A stretch of 64,000 bases of DNA, taken from Mariniflexile sp. AS56 (lineage in GTDB: Bacteria; Bacteroidota; Bacteroidia; Flavobacteriales; Flavobacteriaceae). Under the pieces are notes generated by a model. It ran no database searches and was not told where the DNA came from. It worked only from the letters and a program-made list of their open reading frames with translations. Both the position numbers and the translations under genes were made by a program. Each line of letters begins with the position of its first letter. Positions within the stretch are counted from its first letter, which is position 1. The DNA is taken from positions 248,001 through 312,000 of the forward strand of contig NZ_JAUPED010000005.1 of NCBI RefSeq assembly GCF_030552475.1. Reading direction: 5' to 3'. This document shows, piece after piece, positions 33,399-42,041 of this stretch.

Positions 33399-34049
33399 TT
33401 AGTCTAATTTTACTGCTAAGTATAAACTAAGGTTGCTGTTTTTTCCATCAGGAATGGTGTACGTTTGGCCACCTGCAGTACGCTCTTTTCCAACGGTAGT
33501 TAAACCGTAGTTGTAGCGTAAACCAATACCCATACCATCGAAATCAAAACCAACACCGGCCGCTAATCCTGCATCGAATTTGTTGAAATCATCATTGTCA
33601 TAATTGTCTTCAAAATCGAAAGAACCACTATCGGATTCATTTGTAGTTTGCGCATCGATTAAGTAGGCAAAATAAGGACCGGCCTGAATATTAATGTTTT
33701 TGGCCACATTAACTTTCAATAACACGGGCACTTCAATATAATTTAATTTGAATTTTGCAGTTCCACTCGCAAAGGCGTTGTCGTAAACCAACTCAGCACC
33801 TTTTCTAGAGTATAATAATTCGGGCTGAAGGGCGATAAATTCTGTTATGGGAATGTTTGCATACAAACCGGCATTAAAACTGGTTAAAACGTTGTTGTCA
33901 TCAACATCATCTGTATATAAATTTGAAAAGTTTAAACCACCTTTCACTCCAATTTGAGATGTTCCTGTATCGTTAACTTGAGCGTTTGCAGTTGTAGTTA
34001 GTCCGAACACCAAAAGAATGGCTGCCGAAAGTTTTCCTATGTTTTTCAT
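33399..34049 (-). CDS. Outer-membrane beta-barrel protein (porin family)
   Basis: The 216-residue protein has a signal peptide (MKNIGKLSAAILLVFGLTTTANAQ then V, cut after NAQ) and repeated amphipathic strands typical of PF13568-type eight-strand barrels: QIGVKGGLNFSNLYTDDV, FIALQPELLYSRKGAEL, INIQAGPYFAYLIDA and LSLYLAVKLD at the end. The terminal aromatic-poor LAVKLD strand is a little weak but acceptable. It is monocistronic. The pore or ligand cannot be named. Confidence 0.88.
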   Translation of the reverse strand: MKNIGKLSAAILLVFGLTTTANAQVNDTGTSQIGVKGGLNFSNLYTDDVDDNNVLTSFNAGLYANIPITEFIALQPELLYSRKGAELVYDNAFASGTAKFKLNYIEVPVLLKVNVAKNINIQAGPYFAYLIDAQTTNESDSGSFDFEDNYDNDDFNKFDAGLAAGVGFDFDGMGIGLRYNYGLTTVGKERTAGGQTYTIPDGKNSNLSLYLAVKLD

Positions 34050-34196
34050 GTTTTTTTGTTTTAAAAATTTTACACTACAAAGATGCGATTGTAGGCAACC
34101 TGATTCGTTATAACATTTTCAGGTTGGTTTATAAAATTTCCATTTTTTTTCAAAAAAACGACTAAAATTGGTTTGGGATATTAGTAATAAATGAGA

Positions 34197-35213
34197 TTAT
34201 TTATGAAAAACAACTGTAGATTTTTCAGAAGTAACAGTTAATTCCACCGTTCTTCCAAAAATCAAGGCGCGATTGTCTTTTTCATGTCCAGCAGGCATAT
34301 TGAATGCCACGGGAATGTTGTATTCGGCTAAAATATCTAAAATAAGCTGTTCAACAGAGACGCCCCAAGCGGTGGTGTTTCTTCTCACTTTAGTAATATC
34401 ACCCACCAAAACACCTTTGCAATGATCGAAATATCCAGCGCGTTTTAAACTCTGTAGCATACGGTCTATATGGTATTCATATTCACCAATTTCTTCTATA
34501 AATAAAATTTTTCCTGCAGTATTAATGCTGGTTTTCGAGCCTAACATGGTGTGTAAAATAGTTAAGTTACCACCCACTAATTGCCCAGATACAGTTCCTG
34601 GTTTATTGTATTTTGATCCTTCTAAGGTATAGGTTAGAGGCGTTCCAAAAAGGGCCTCTTTAAAAGTAGTAATCGTTTCTTTAATCGTCTCAGTGTTATC
34701 TTGTAAACTGGTACACATCATGGCGTGCAAACTTTCAAAACCTTCGTTATGCACTTGGTTGTGTAGCGCTGTAATATCAGAATAGCCAATAATCCATTTA
34801 GGGTGTTTTCTAAATTTTGAATAGTTTAATTTATCTAAAATTCGCACCGTGCCATACCCACCACGAGCACTCCAAATGGCGCTTATTTTAGGGTCGTCCA
34901 TCGCTTTTTGTAAATCGTCCCAGCGCTCGGTATCTGTTCCTGCAAAGTGATAGTTTTGGTTAAATACATTTTTGCCAATTTGTACGTGTAAACCCCAGGT
35001 TTCAAGAAGGTTTTTGGCTTGTTCAACTTCGGCGGTTCTGTTTCTTAAAACGCCCGATGGCGCAACAATGGCAACAGTGTCGCCAATTTTTAAATAGGGT
35101 GGACGTATCAATGTAGATGATTTAGTTATGGTTGTATTTTGTGCAGATAAATTTGTATTTCCGCAGAAAAAATAAGCACAAAGTAGGATTGTTATTAAAG
35201 TGATTCTAGACAT
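34197..35213 (-). CDS. LD-carboxypeptidase (peptidase family S66), exported
   Basis: The start was set at 35213 (MSRITLITILLCAYFFC), giving a normal signal peptide ending NLSAQ and 338 residues. S66 enzymes cut the L,D bond of muramoyl tetrapeptides in cell-wall recycling. The serine nucleophile lies in GYSDITALHNQ (S145), the Glu in LFIEEIGEYEY near 232 and the His in PAGHEKDN near 308. ARGGYG before the serine is also typical. Most S66 enzymes are cytosolic, so a signal peptide points to a periplasmic form. It is monocistronic. Confidence 0.9.
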   Translation of the reverse strand: MSRITLITILLCAYFFCGNTNLSAQNTTITKSSTLIRPPYLKIGDTVAIVAPSGVLRNRTAEVEQAKNLLETWGLHVQIGKNVFNQNYHFAGTDTERWDDLQKAMDDPKISAIWSARGGYGTVRILDKLNYSKFRKHPKWIIGYSDITALHNQVHNEGFESLHAMMCTSLQDNTETIKETITTFKEALFGTPLTYTLEGSKYNKPGTVSGQLVGGNLTILHTMLGSKTSINTAGKILFIEEIGEYEYHIDRMLQSLKRAGYFDHCKGVLVGDITKVRRNTTAWGVSVEQLILDILAEYNIPVAFNMPAGHEKDNRALIFGRTVELTVTSEKSTVVFHK

Positions 35214-35281
35214 AATGTAAATGTACATTTTTTTTCTAATTCGCTGTCAAAATGTGTACTTTTGCAGCTTATAAAATAACA

Positions 35282-35366
35282 CGTCATTCCGAGCGAAGCG
35301 TGGGAATCTGTTTGTTTGAAGTTTTAATTTATAAGATTGCTTCGTCGCCTACTTCTCGCTATGACG
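35282..35366. repeat. REP-like palindromic intergenic element
   Basis: An imperfect palindrome begins CGTCATTCCGAGCGAAGCG and ends CTACTTCTCGCTATGACG, with GGAATCT and AGATTGC as inner arms. It looks like the small dispersed elements common between genes in Flavobacteriia and is richer in GC than the sequence around it. It lies just upstream of metG. Confidence 0.6.
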
Positions 35367-35388
35367 GTAACATATAATTTTTAGATTG

Positions 35389-37455
35389 ATGAACAAACCA
35401 AAAAGATATACCATTACATCGGCCTTACCTTATACAAACGGCCCGATACATATAGGACATTTAGCGGGTGTTTACGTGCCAGCTGATATTTATGCGCGCT
35501 ATTTGCGTTTAACAGGCAATGATGTGGTTTTTATTGGCGGAAGTGATGAACACGGGGTGCCAATTACTATTAAAGCTAAAAATGAAGGTGTATCTCCGCA
35601 AGATGTGGTTGATAAATATCATGCTATAATTAAACAGTCTTTTGAAGAATTTGGTATTACGTTTGATAATTACTCACGTACGTCAGCTAAAATTCATCAT
35701 GAAACAGCTTCAGAATTTTTTAAAACCTTGTATGATAAAGGTGAATTTATTGAAGAATCTACCGAACAATTGTACGATGAAAAAGCCAACCAATTTTTGG
35801 CTGATAGATTTGTTACAGGAACTTGCCCAAAATGTGGGAATGAGGAAGCTTACGGGGACCAATGTGAAAAATGTGGAACGAGTTTAAATGCAACCGATTT
35901 AATTAATCCAAAATCGGCGTTAACTGGAAATGTACCTACTTTAAAAGAAACCAAACACTGGTTTTTACCTTTAGATAAACACGAAGCTTTTTTAAAGGAA
36001 TGGATTTTAGAAGGTCACAAAAAAGATTGGAAACCGAATGTATACGGACAAGTAAAATCATGGATTGATGACGGTTTACGTCCGCGTGCCGTAACCCGCG
36101 ATTTAGATTGGGGAATTCCGGTGCCTGTTGAAGGGGGTGAAGGGAAAGTGTTGTATGTGTGGTTTGATGCGCCTATTGGCTATATATCATCAACCAAAGA
36201 ATGGGCTCAACGTGAAGGTAAAGATTGGGAACCATATTGGAAAAGTGACGACACCAAATTGGTACATTTTATAGGGAAAGATAATATTGTGTTTCATTGC
36301 ATTATTTTTCCAGCGATGTTAAAGGCAGAAGGCAGTTATATTTTGCCTGAAAACGTACCAGCGAACGAGTTTTTAAATTTAGAAGGTAATAAATTATCGA
36401 CTTCTAAAAACTGGGCGGTTTGGTTGCCAGAGTATTTAAAAGAATTTCCAGGTCAACAAGACGTGTTGCGTTATACATTAACGGCGAGTGCACCAGAAAC
36501 TAAGGATAACGATTTTACTTGGAAAGATTTTCAAGCAAGAAATAATAATGAATTGGTAGCCATTTTCGGAAACTTCATTAATCGTGTCGTGGTTTTAACT
36601 AATAAATATTACAACGGTGTAGTGCCTGCTCCTAATGCGTTTTCTCAGGTTGATGAAGAAACCTTGGCCGCTGTAAAAGCATACCCAGATGTGATATCAA
36701 GTTCTATTGAACGCTACCGTTTTAGAGAAGCACAACAGGAACTTATGAATTTGGCACGACTTGGAAATAAGTATTTAGCCGATGAAGAGCCATGGAAAGT
36801 GGTAAAATTAGATGAAGCTCGCACGCAAACTATTATGTATGTAGCACTTCAAATAGCATCCGCATTAGCGACTTTAAGCGAACCGTTTTTACCGTTTACT
36901 TCTGCTAAATTAAAATCTATGTTAAATAGAACATCGGGAGATGTTGCGACTTCTTGGAATGAAGTAAGCATCAAAGAAGTATTGCTTCCTGCAGGGCATC
37001 AAATAGCGCAAGCAGAATTGTTGTTTTCTAAAATAGAAGATGACACTATTCAATTTCAATTAGATAAATTAGAAGCGAGCAAAAAAGCCAACGAAGCAGC
37101 GAATAAAACGGTAGAACCTCAAAAAGACACCATTACTTTTGATGATTTCACGAAATTAGATTTACGTGTAGGGACTATTCTGGAAGCTGAAAAAATGCCG
37201 AAAGCTAAAAAACTGTTAGTTTTAAAAGTAGATACAGGTATTGATGTGCGTACCATCGTTTCTGGTATTGCCGAAAGTTTTACACCTGAAGAAGTGGTTG
37301 GAAAACAGGTAACTGTTTTGGTAAATCTGGCTCCAAGAGCATTACGTGGTGTAGAAAGTGAAGGTATGATTTTAATGACTGAAACGGCCGAAGGTAAGTT
37401 GGTATTTGTAAATCCAGATACAGCTGGTGTGACTAATGGATTACAGATTAGTTAA
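35389..37455 (+). CDS. metG: Methionyl-tRNA synthetase with C-terminal tRNA-binding domain
   Basis: The ATG at 35389 is preferred to the in-frame TTG at 35386 and gives 688 residues. The class-I catalytic core has HIGH at 21-24 and the KMSKS equivalent KLSTSKN near 335. A zinc knuckle with CPKCG and CEKCG lies near 145-165. Residues of about 585-688 are an EMAP-II-like tRNA-binding domain ([16 protein letters not shown]), also found in E. coli MetG. It charges tRNA-Met in translation. It is monocistronic. The REP-like element just upstream may shape its 5' region. Confidence 0.97.
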   Translation: MNKPKRYTITSALPYTNGPIHIGHLAGVYVPADIYARYLRLTGNDVVFIGGSDEHGVPITIKAKNEGVSPQDVVDKYHAIIKQSFEEFGITFDNYSRTSAKIHHETASEFFKTLYDKGEFIEESTEQLYDEKANQFLADRFVTGTCPKCGNEEAYGDQCEKCGTSLNATDLINPKSALTGNVPTLKETKHWFLPLDKHEAFLKEWILEGHKKDWKPNVYGQVKSWIDDGLRPRAVTRDLDWGIPVPVEGGEGKVLYVWFDAPIGYISSTKEWAQREGKDWEPYWKSDDTKLVHFIGKDNIVFHCIIFPAMLKAEGSYILPENVPANEFLNLEGNKLSTSKNWAVWLPEYLKEFPGQQDVLRYTLTASAPETKDNDFTWKDFQARNNNELVAIFGNFINRVVVLTNKYYNGVVPAPNAFSQVDEETLAAVKAYPDVISSSIERYRFREAQQELMNLARLGNKYLADEEPWKVVKLDEARTQTIMYVALQIASALATLSEPFLPFTSAKLKSMLNRTSGDVATSWNEVSIKEVLLPAGHQIAQAELLFSKIEDDTIQFQLDKLEASKKANEAANKTVEPQKDTITFDDFTKLDLRVGTILEAEKMPKAKKLLVLKVDTGIDVRTIVSGIAESFTPEEVVGKQVTVLVNLAPRALRGVESEGMILMTETAEGKLVFVNPDTAGVTNGLQIS

Positions 37456-37535
37456 AATTTTGAACAGGCTAAATTTTTGTTAAGTCCATTTGAATGCCGT
37501 AATGATTTTCTTAACTTTACGAAAAACAGAAAATT

Positions 37536-38054
37536 ATGTTATCAAAAAATATAGAAAAAGCACTTAATGATCAGGTAAGAATTGAAGCAGAATCTTCACA
37601 AATCTATTTAGCAATGGCTTGTTGGGCGGAAGTGAAAGGTTTAGAAGGTGTTGCAGGTTTTATGTACAAGCAATCTCAAGAAGAGCGCGACCACATGCTT
37701 AAATTGGTTAAATATATAAATGAACGTGGTGGGCATGCTCAAGTATCGGCACTGGCGTCACCAAATGTTACTTTTGAATCATTTAAAGGGATGTTCGAAG
37801 AACTTTATAAACACGAAGTTTTTGTTTCAGAAAGTATAAACGAGTTGGTTCATATCAGTTTACAGGAAAAAGATTATTCAACCCATAACTTTTTACAATG
37901 GTATGTGGCCGAACAAATAGAAGAAGAGGCTATGGCTCGTACTATTTTAGATAAAATCAATTTGATTGGAGATGATAAAGGTGGCTTGTACTTGTTTGAT
38001 AGAGATATTGTTAACTTAACGGTTAGTACAGCCTCAGCTACTGGTATTCAGTAA
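37536..38054 (+). CDS. ftnA: Ferritin (non-heme, FtnA type)
   Basis: This 172-residue four-helix protein stores iron in 24-subunit shells. Ferroxidase ligands are visible: E17 in VRIEAESSQIYL, the pair in EERDHMLK (about 49-56) and E in QWYVAEQIEEEAM near 125-137. No heme-binding Met of bacterioferritin type stands out, so it is a ferritin. It is monocistronic. With the feo genes and the hem genes in this window it makes iron handling a local theme. Confidence 0.94.
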   Translation: MLSKNIEKALNDQVRIEAESSQIYLAMACWAEVKGLEGVAGFMYKQSQEERDHMLKLVKYINERGGHAQVSALASPNVTFESFKGMFEELYKHEVFVSESINELVHISLQEKDYSTHNFLQWYVAEQIEEEAMARTILDKINLIGDDKGGLYLFDRDIVNLTVSTASATGIQ

Positions 38055-38093
38055 TTTTAACATTTAATCTTATTTAGATTTAATAAAAATAAC

Positions 38094-38101
38094 TATTTTT
38101 G
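38094..38101 (+). promoter_or_regulatory. Putative -7 box of the Cys-rich small gene
   Basis: TATTTTTG matches TAnnTTTG, 28 nt before the TTG start at 38129. Confidence 0.5.
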
Positions 38102-38128
38102 CCCGTCATTTATTTATAAATAAGTCTC

Positions 38129-38290
38129 TTGGGCAAAAAGAAAGAAAAAAAAGCACTTAAAAAACTTGAAAAAGCGGAGAGGAAACTTTCAAGCAAAGTA
38201 AAGTCTAGTTGCTGCGAGAAATATAAAAAACGAGAGGACAAACGTTGCAAAAAATGCCCTTGTTTCGACTTACTTAAAAAAGTGGCCTAG
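38129..38290 (+). CDS. Small Cys-rich basic protein (53 aa)
   Basis: The frame starts with TTG because an in-frame stop at 38117 leaves no ATG. It encodes a Lys-rich helix (GKKKEKKALKKLEKAER) followed by SSCCEKYKKREDKRC and KKCPCFDLL, five Cys with CC and CxxCxC spacing. The Cys set could bind one metal ion or a small iron-sulfur cluster. I recall similar small proteins in Flavobacteriia without a known role. A promoter box upstream and a terminator downstream (38324-38359) frame it as a gene of its own, next to ferritin. Confidence 0.7.
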   Translation: MGKKKEKKALKKLEKAERKLSSKVKSSCCEKYKKREDKRCKKCPCFDLLKKVA

Positions 38291-38323
38291 GTTCTAATAA
38301 AATCTCCATCTTAATATTTTCAT

Positions 38324-38359
38324 AAAAGCAGATCGCAATTCAAAAACGGTCTGCTTTTT
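38324..38359 (+). terminator. Terminator after the Cys-rich small gene
   Basis: AAAAGCAGA (38324-38332) and TCTGCTTTT (38350-38358) pair around a 17-nt loop and are followed by a T-run. Confidence 0.75.
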
Positions 38360-38393
38360 GCTTATTTCAAAAAAAACTTAATAAAAATTTACT

Positions 38394-38858
38394 ATGAAAT
38401 CAATAGTCTTAAGCGCATGTGCGTTACTTATCTTATTTACAAGTTGTAATACATCCAAAAAAACAAATGAAACCCATTCTAAAGATCAAACACCTGAAAT
38501 GAGCATGACAAAAGAACCTGTTTCCATTGAAAACATAAAGTGGAAATTAGTAACACTTATGGGGCAAGATGTTAGCGATAAAGAGGCATTCATCACATTT
38601 TCGTCTGAAGATCATAGGGTTTATGGAGATGGAAGTTGCAATACCTTTAATGGTACTTATCAACTTCAAGATGGGGGCCGTATAACCATTTCTAAAATTG
38701 CAGCGACTTTAAAGGCTTGTGTAGATATGCAAATTGAAAATCAATTTATGGGTGTTTTGGAGAAGGCAGATAATTTTTCGCTAAGTGGAACCAAAATGAC
38801 ATTGAATAAAGCAAGAATGGCGCCCCTGGCTGTTTTTGAAGTCGCAGAAATTGAATAG
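38394..38858 (+). CDS. META-domain lipoprotein
   Basis: This 154-residue protein has a lipoprotein signal (MKSIVLSACALLILFTSC, lipobox FTSC near 18) and a META domain at about residues 48-150: IKWKLVTLMGQDVS, then GDGSCNTFNGTYQL, then KIAATLKACVDMQIE. The two Cys (SCN and KAC) are the conserved pair that probably form a disulfide. HslJ-type proteins with this domain are linked to envelope stress. It is followed by two further envelope lipoprotein genes on the same strand. Confidence 0.88.
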   Translation: MKSIVLSACALLILFTSCNTSKKTNETHSKDQTPEMSMTKEPVSIENIKWKLVTLMGQDVSDKEAFITFSSEDHRVYGDGSCNTFNGTYQLQDGGRITISKIAATLKACVDMQIENQFMGVLEKADNFSLSGTKMTLNKARMAPLAVFEVAEIE

Positions 38859-39033
38859 AAATTTTACTTTTTAAACTGAAAAGTGCTGTTTATTTTAAAC
38901 TGTTATTGGAAAAAGATTTCCTTTATCGACAATCGGTTAAAAATGGAAATATTATAATCAATATACAGAATGATATAACATAAATATTGGAACAGATTCG
39001 CATCTTTGTACTATATAATTAAATGTAATATTT

Positions 39034-39504
39034 ATGAAAAAGTTAATCCTATTATGCGTTGCGATAAGTGTATTAAGTTGCGGAGCTTCTAAAACCGTTA
39101 GAGTTTCAAACAGAGTTATTAAGGGTGATTGGGTATTAAGCTCCATCACATATAATAAGCCAGGAACATTTAACACGACCCTGCTTAACGATGCTTCTAA
39201 AGCGTGTTTTGAAGGTAGTACATGGCAATTTATTCCGAATAACAATACAGGGCTCTATACTATAAATGATACGAGTTGTGCTACGGGTGAAAGAAATTTT
39301 ATTTTCAACATTCAAGAAGTAGATGCTGAAACGGGTTTATATGATTTTTTGCTTAAACCAACGAATGCGAAGCATAAATCGGATACCAATCAAGGGTTCA
39401 GATTAAAACTTTCTGCTTTGTCTGATACGGATATGCAATGGCAACAAACCGTAAATGTAAGCGGTAGTTCACTTATTATCAACATGAATTTTTCAAAACA
39501 ATAA
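39034..39504 (+). CDS. Lipocalin-like lipoprotein
   Basis: The 156-residue protein has a lipoprotein signal (MKKLILLCVAISVLSC, lipobox LSC near 16) and a small beta-barrel-like part with KGDWVLSSITYNKPGTF, then FEGSTWQFIPNNNTGLYTI, and a final DMQWQQTVNVSGSSLIINM. The pattern of a G-x-W at the first strand is lipocalin-like, and such proteins lie next to OmpA genes in many Flavobacteriia. It precedes the OmpA-family gene by 13 nt, so they are probably one operon. The ligand is unknown. Confidence 0.78.
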   Translation: MKKLILLCVAISVLSCGASKTVRVSNRVIKGDWVLSSITYNKPGTFNTTLLNDASKACFEGSTWQFIPNNNTGLYTINDTSCATGERNFIFNIQEVDAETGLYDFLLKPTNAKHKSDTNQGFRLKLSALSDTDMQWQQTVNVSGSSLIINMNFSKQ

Positions 39505-39517
39505 AAATTAAAAAAAA

Positions 39518-40222
39518 ATGAAAACAATTATAAATAAAACAGGAATTTTACTTTTTACACTTGTTGTCGCGATGAGCTTAACAAACTGTAAAGCAGTACA
39601 AAATGCAAATAATAAACAAAAAGGTGGTGTTATTGGTGCTACAGGTGGAGCTATATTAGGAGCCATAATTGGTAACAATGTTGGTAAAGGCGGTAATGGC
39701 GAATTAGGCGCTGTTATTGGTGGTGTTGTTGGTGGTGGTGCAGGTGTGCTTATTGGTAACAAAATGGATAAGCAAGCTAAAAAAATTGAAGAAGAAATAC
39801 CAGGCGCTCAAGTAGAACGTGTTGATGATGGTATTGTTGTTACTTTTGATGAAGGCAGTGGTGTGAATTTTGCTACTAATAAATACGACATCAATGCATC
39901 GTCTCAGCAAAATTTAAACAAGCTAATTGCCGTTTTTCAAGATTATCCAGACACCAATTTATTGGTTATAGGACATACAGATAGTCAAGGTGCTGAAGAT
40001 TATAATATGACGCTTTCTAAAAACAGAGCCAATGCGGTAACTCACTATTTAACACATAAAGGAGTTTCAAGTAGTAGAGTAACAACGAATTGGTTTGGGG
40101 AAACACAACCTATTCATGACAACTCTACAGCGACAGGACGTGCTAAAAATAGACGTGTAAATATCGCTATTTTGCCAAATGATAAAATGATTCAAGATGC
40201 TAAAAATCAAGCTCAGAATTAA
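39518..40222 (+). CDS. OmpA-family lipoprotein with glycine-zipper segment
   Basis: The 234-residue protein has a lipoprotein signal ending SLTNC, a glycine-zipper stretch at about residues 32-82 (GATGGAILGAIIGNN and GGVVGGGAGVLIGNK) that may cross or coat a membrane, and an OmpA C-terminal domain at about 115-225 with VIGHTDSQGAEDYNMTLSKN and NRRVNIAI, which binds peptidoglycan. It ties the outer membrane to the wall. It is co-directional with the lipocalin-like gene and followed by a strong terminator. Confidence 0.93.
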   Translation: MKTIINKTGILLFTLVVAMSLTNCKAVQNANNKQKGGVIGATGGAILGAIIGNNVGKGGNGELGAVIGGVVGGGAGVLIGNKMDKQAKKIEEEIPGAQVERVDDGIVVTFDEGSGVNFATNKYDINASSQQNLNKLIAVFQDYPDTNLLVIGHTDSQGAEDYNMTLSKNRANAVTHYLTHKGVSSSRVTTNWFGETQPIHDNSTATGRAKNRRVNIAILPNDKMIQDAKNQAQN

Positions 40223-40244
40223 ATAATTTAATATAAATTTGTTT

Positions 40245-40281
40245 AAATCTCGTTTTCAATGTTAATTTGAAAACGAGATTT
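40245..40281 (+). terminator. Terminator after the OmpA-family gene
   Basis: AAATCTCGTTTTCAA (40245-40259) and TTGAAAACGAGATTT (40267-40281) pair fully around a 7-nt loop and are followed by a T-run. Confidence 0.9.
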
Positions 40282-40429
40282 TTTGTTTAAAATATATTAT
40301 GAACCAATTGCAAAATTAAGAATTGAAGTTATTGAAAAGTAGGAATCGATTTAATTTTCAATGTTACTGTTTTTCTTTAAGTAACCATATGGCATTGTTT
40401 TTGACGTTATTTTTTATACAACCTTCTAT

Positions 40430-42019
40430 ATGAGAAATACACTAACCACGCTTTTTTTCTTCTTTTTCATATCTTTTAATTTGATGGCTCAAGAAAAGAC
40501 CTTTCTTTCCGTAAAGGCCATAGATAGTTTGACAAATGAGCCCATAAGCTTTGCGACCATTCGAATAAATAATACTAACAGAGGCTTAATAGCCGATGAA
40601 GAAGGAAGCTTTAGATTACCACTAGAACTTCAAATTCAGAAAGACAGCTTAATTATTTCTGCCATTGGTTATAATACCAAGAGTGTAAATCTTAAAACTT
40701 TTGATAATACAATTCTCAATATTATAAAAGTAGCATCAAAAGTTGAGGTTTTACAAACGGTAACCATCACAAAAAATATCACAAAAGAGGGCGGGTTAGG
40801 ATTTATTACAGCTGAACAAATCATATCAAACGCCATAAAAAATATAAAGATTAACTATCCCAAAGATCCTTTTTCTTATTTAGCATATTATCGAGATTAT
40901 CAAGTTTTTGAAAATGAATATTTTAATTTAAATGAAGGGCTTATTGAAGTTTTTGATGCGGGTTTTAAAACAAATTCATTTTTAAATAAAGAAAACAAAA
41001 CAGCGCTTTACTCTTATAGGCTAAACAAAGGTTTTCCACAAAATTTAGGATTCTCTATTCCTTATGATAATAAGAGATCTAAGTACATTGAGGATGCATA
41101 TATACCCTCAATAGGGGGAAATGAATTGAGCATTTTACAAATGCACGACCCTATTAGAAATTATGAAATGAAAAATCTTGCTTTTATTTATAATTGGGAA
41201 ACAGATTTTATTAAAAACCATGACTTCGAACTTATAGGAACCACTTTTTTAAATGATAAACCCATTTATGAAATTAAGATAAAGAAGAAAGCATCAAATA
41301 GTACGTCTGTTAATACCCGTTTTCTATATGTGAAAGGGAATAATAAATTTGATGATTACTTTAAAGTTGAAGGTGTTATTTATATCTCTAAAGGTAATTT
41401 TGCTATTCATAAAATAGAATATGCGGTTTATGATGAAGAAGCTAAAACTTCTAAATATGCTATTAATTTAGAGTATGTTCCAAAAAACAATCTGATGTAC
41501 TTAAATTATCTTTCTTTTAATAATGCATTTAAAGTAAAAGATAAAGAAAGCTTCGAAACAACATCGTTTAGTTTAACAACGTCTCAAGATCTTGTTAGTT
41601 TGCGTGTTAATAACCTAATAAGTGTGAGTACTTTAAAAAAGAAAAATTTTAAAGTGTATCATGGTAAAACAGAACTTCCAATAGAGTCTATAGGTTGGGT
41701 TGAAGGAGCGGAAATACAAATTAAAATAAACTTAAAAAAGGATACATTTAAGAGGTATAAAATAGATAATGAATCTGCGATTACTATTGTAACTAAAAAT
41801 GTTCTAGATACATCAAACAGGAAATTGGATGAACCACTTTTTTTAGATATTAATCAGTTTCGAGAAGTATTTGTACAAGAAGTTTTTCCAAATAAGCAGC
41901 CCATTCCGGGTTTAGAATATAGCATGAAATCCCAACCATTATCCCAAGGGCCATTAAATAAAAACGATGCTATTTCAAAGTATTGGTTAAATACGCCTTT
42001 AAAAAAAACAAAAGATTAA
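40430..42019 (+). CDS. Secreted protein with carboxypeptidase-regulatory-like N-terminal domain
   Basis: The 529-residue protein has a signal peptide (MRNTLTTLFFFFFISFNLMAQ, cut after AQ) and a CarboxypepD_reg-like domain at about residues 25-110 with TNEPISFATIRINNTNRG and SAIGYNTKS. The rest (about 400 residues) contains LEYVPKNNLMYLNYLSFNN and similar strands of a large beta domain typical of Bacteroidota envelope proteins without known role. It lacks a TonB plug, so it is not a receptor. It is 22 nt before tex and may share its transcript. Confidence 0.85.
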   Translation: MRNTLTTLFFFFFISFNLMAQEKTFLSVKAIDSLTNEPISFATIRINNTNRGLIADEEGSFRLPLELQIQKDSLIISAIGYNTKSVNLKTFDNTILNIIKVASKVEVLQTVTITKNITKEGGLGFITAEQIISNAIKNIKINYPKDPFSYLAYYRDYQVFENEYFNLNEGLIEVFDAGFKTNSFLNKENKTALYSYRLNKGFPQNLGFSIPYDNKRSKYIEDAYIPSIGGNELSILQMHDPIRNYEMKNLAFIYNWETDFIKNHDFELIGTTFLNDKPIYEIKIKKKASNSTSVNTRFLYVKGNNKFDDYFKVEGVIYISKGNFAIHKIEYAVYDEEAKTSKYAINLEYVPKNNLMYLNYLSFNNAFKVKDKESFETTSFSLTTSQDLVSLRVNNLISVSTLKKKNFKVYHGKTELPIESIGWVEGAEIQIKINLKKDTFKRYKIDNESAITIVTKNVLDTSNRKLDEPLFLDINQFREVFVQEVFPNKQPIPGLEYSMKSQPLSQGPLNKNDAISKYWLNTPLKKTKD

Positions 42020-42041
42020 ATTTGTCTAGATTAGATGATAT

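Noticed and set aside
39508-39762. 84-residue proline-rich frame opposite the OmpA-family gene
   Set aside because: It is the complement of the glycine-zipper codons of the OmpA-family gene. No start context or family likeness was seen.
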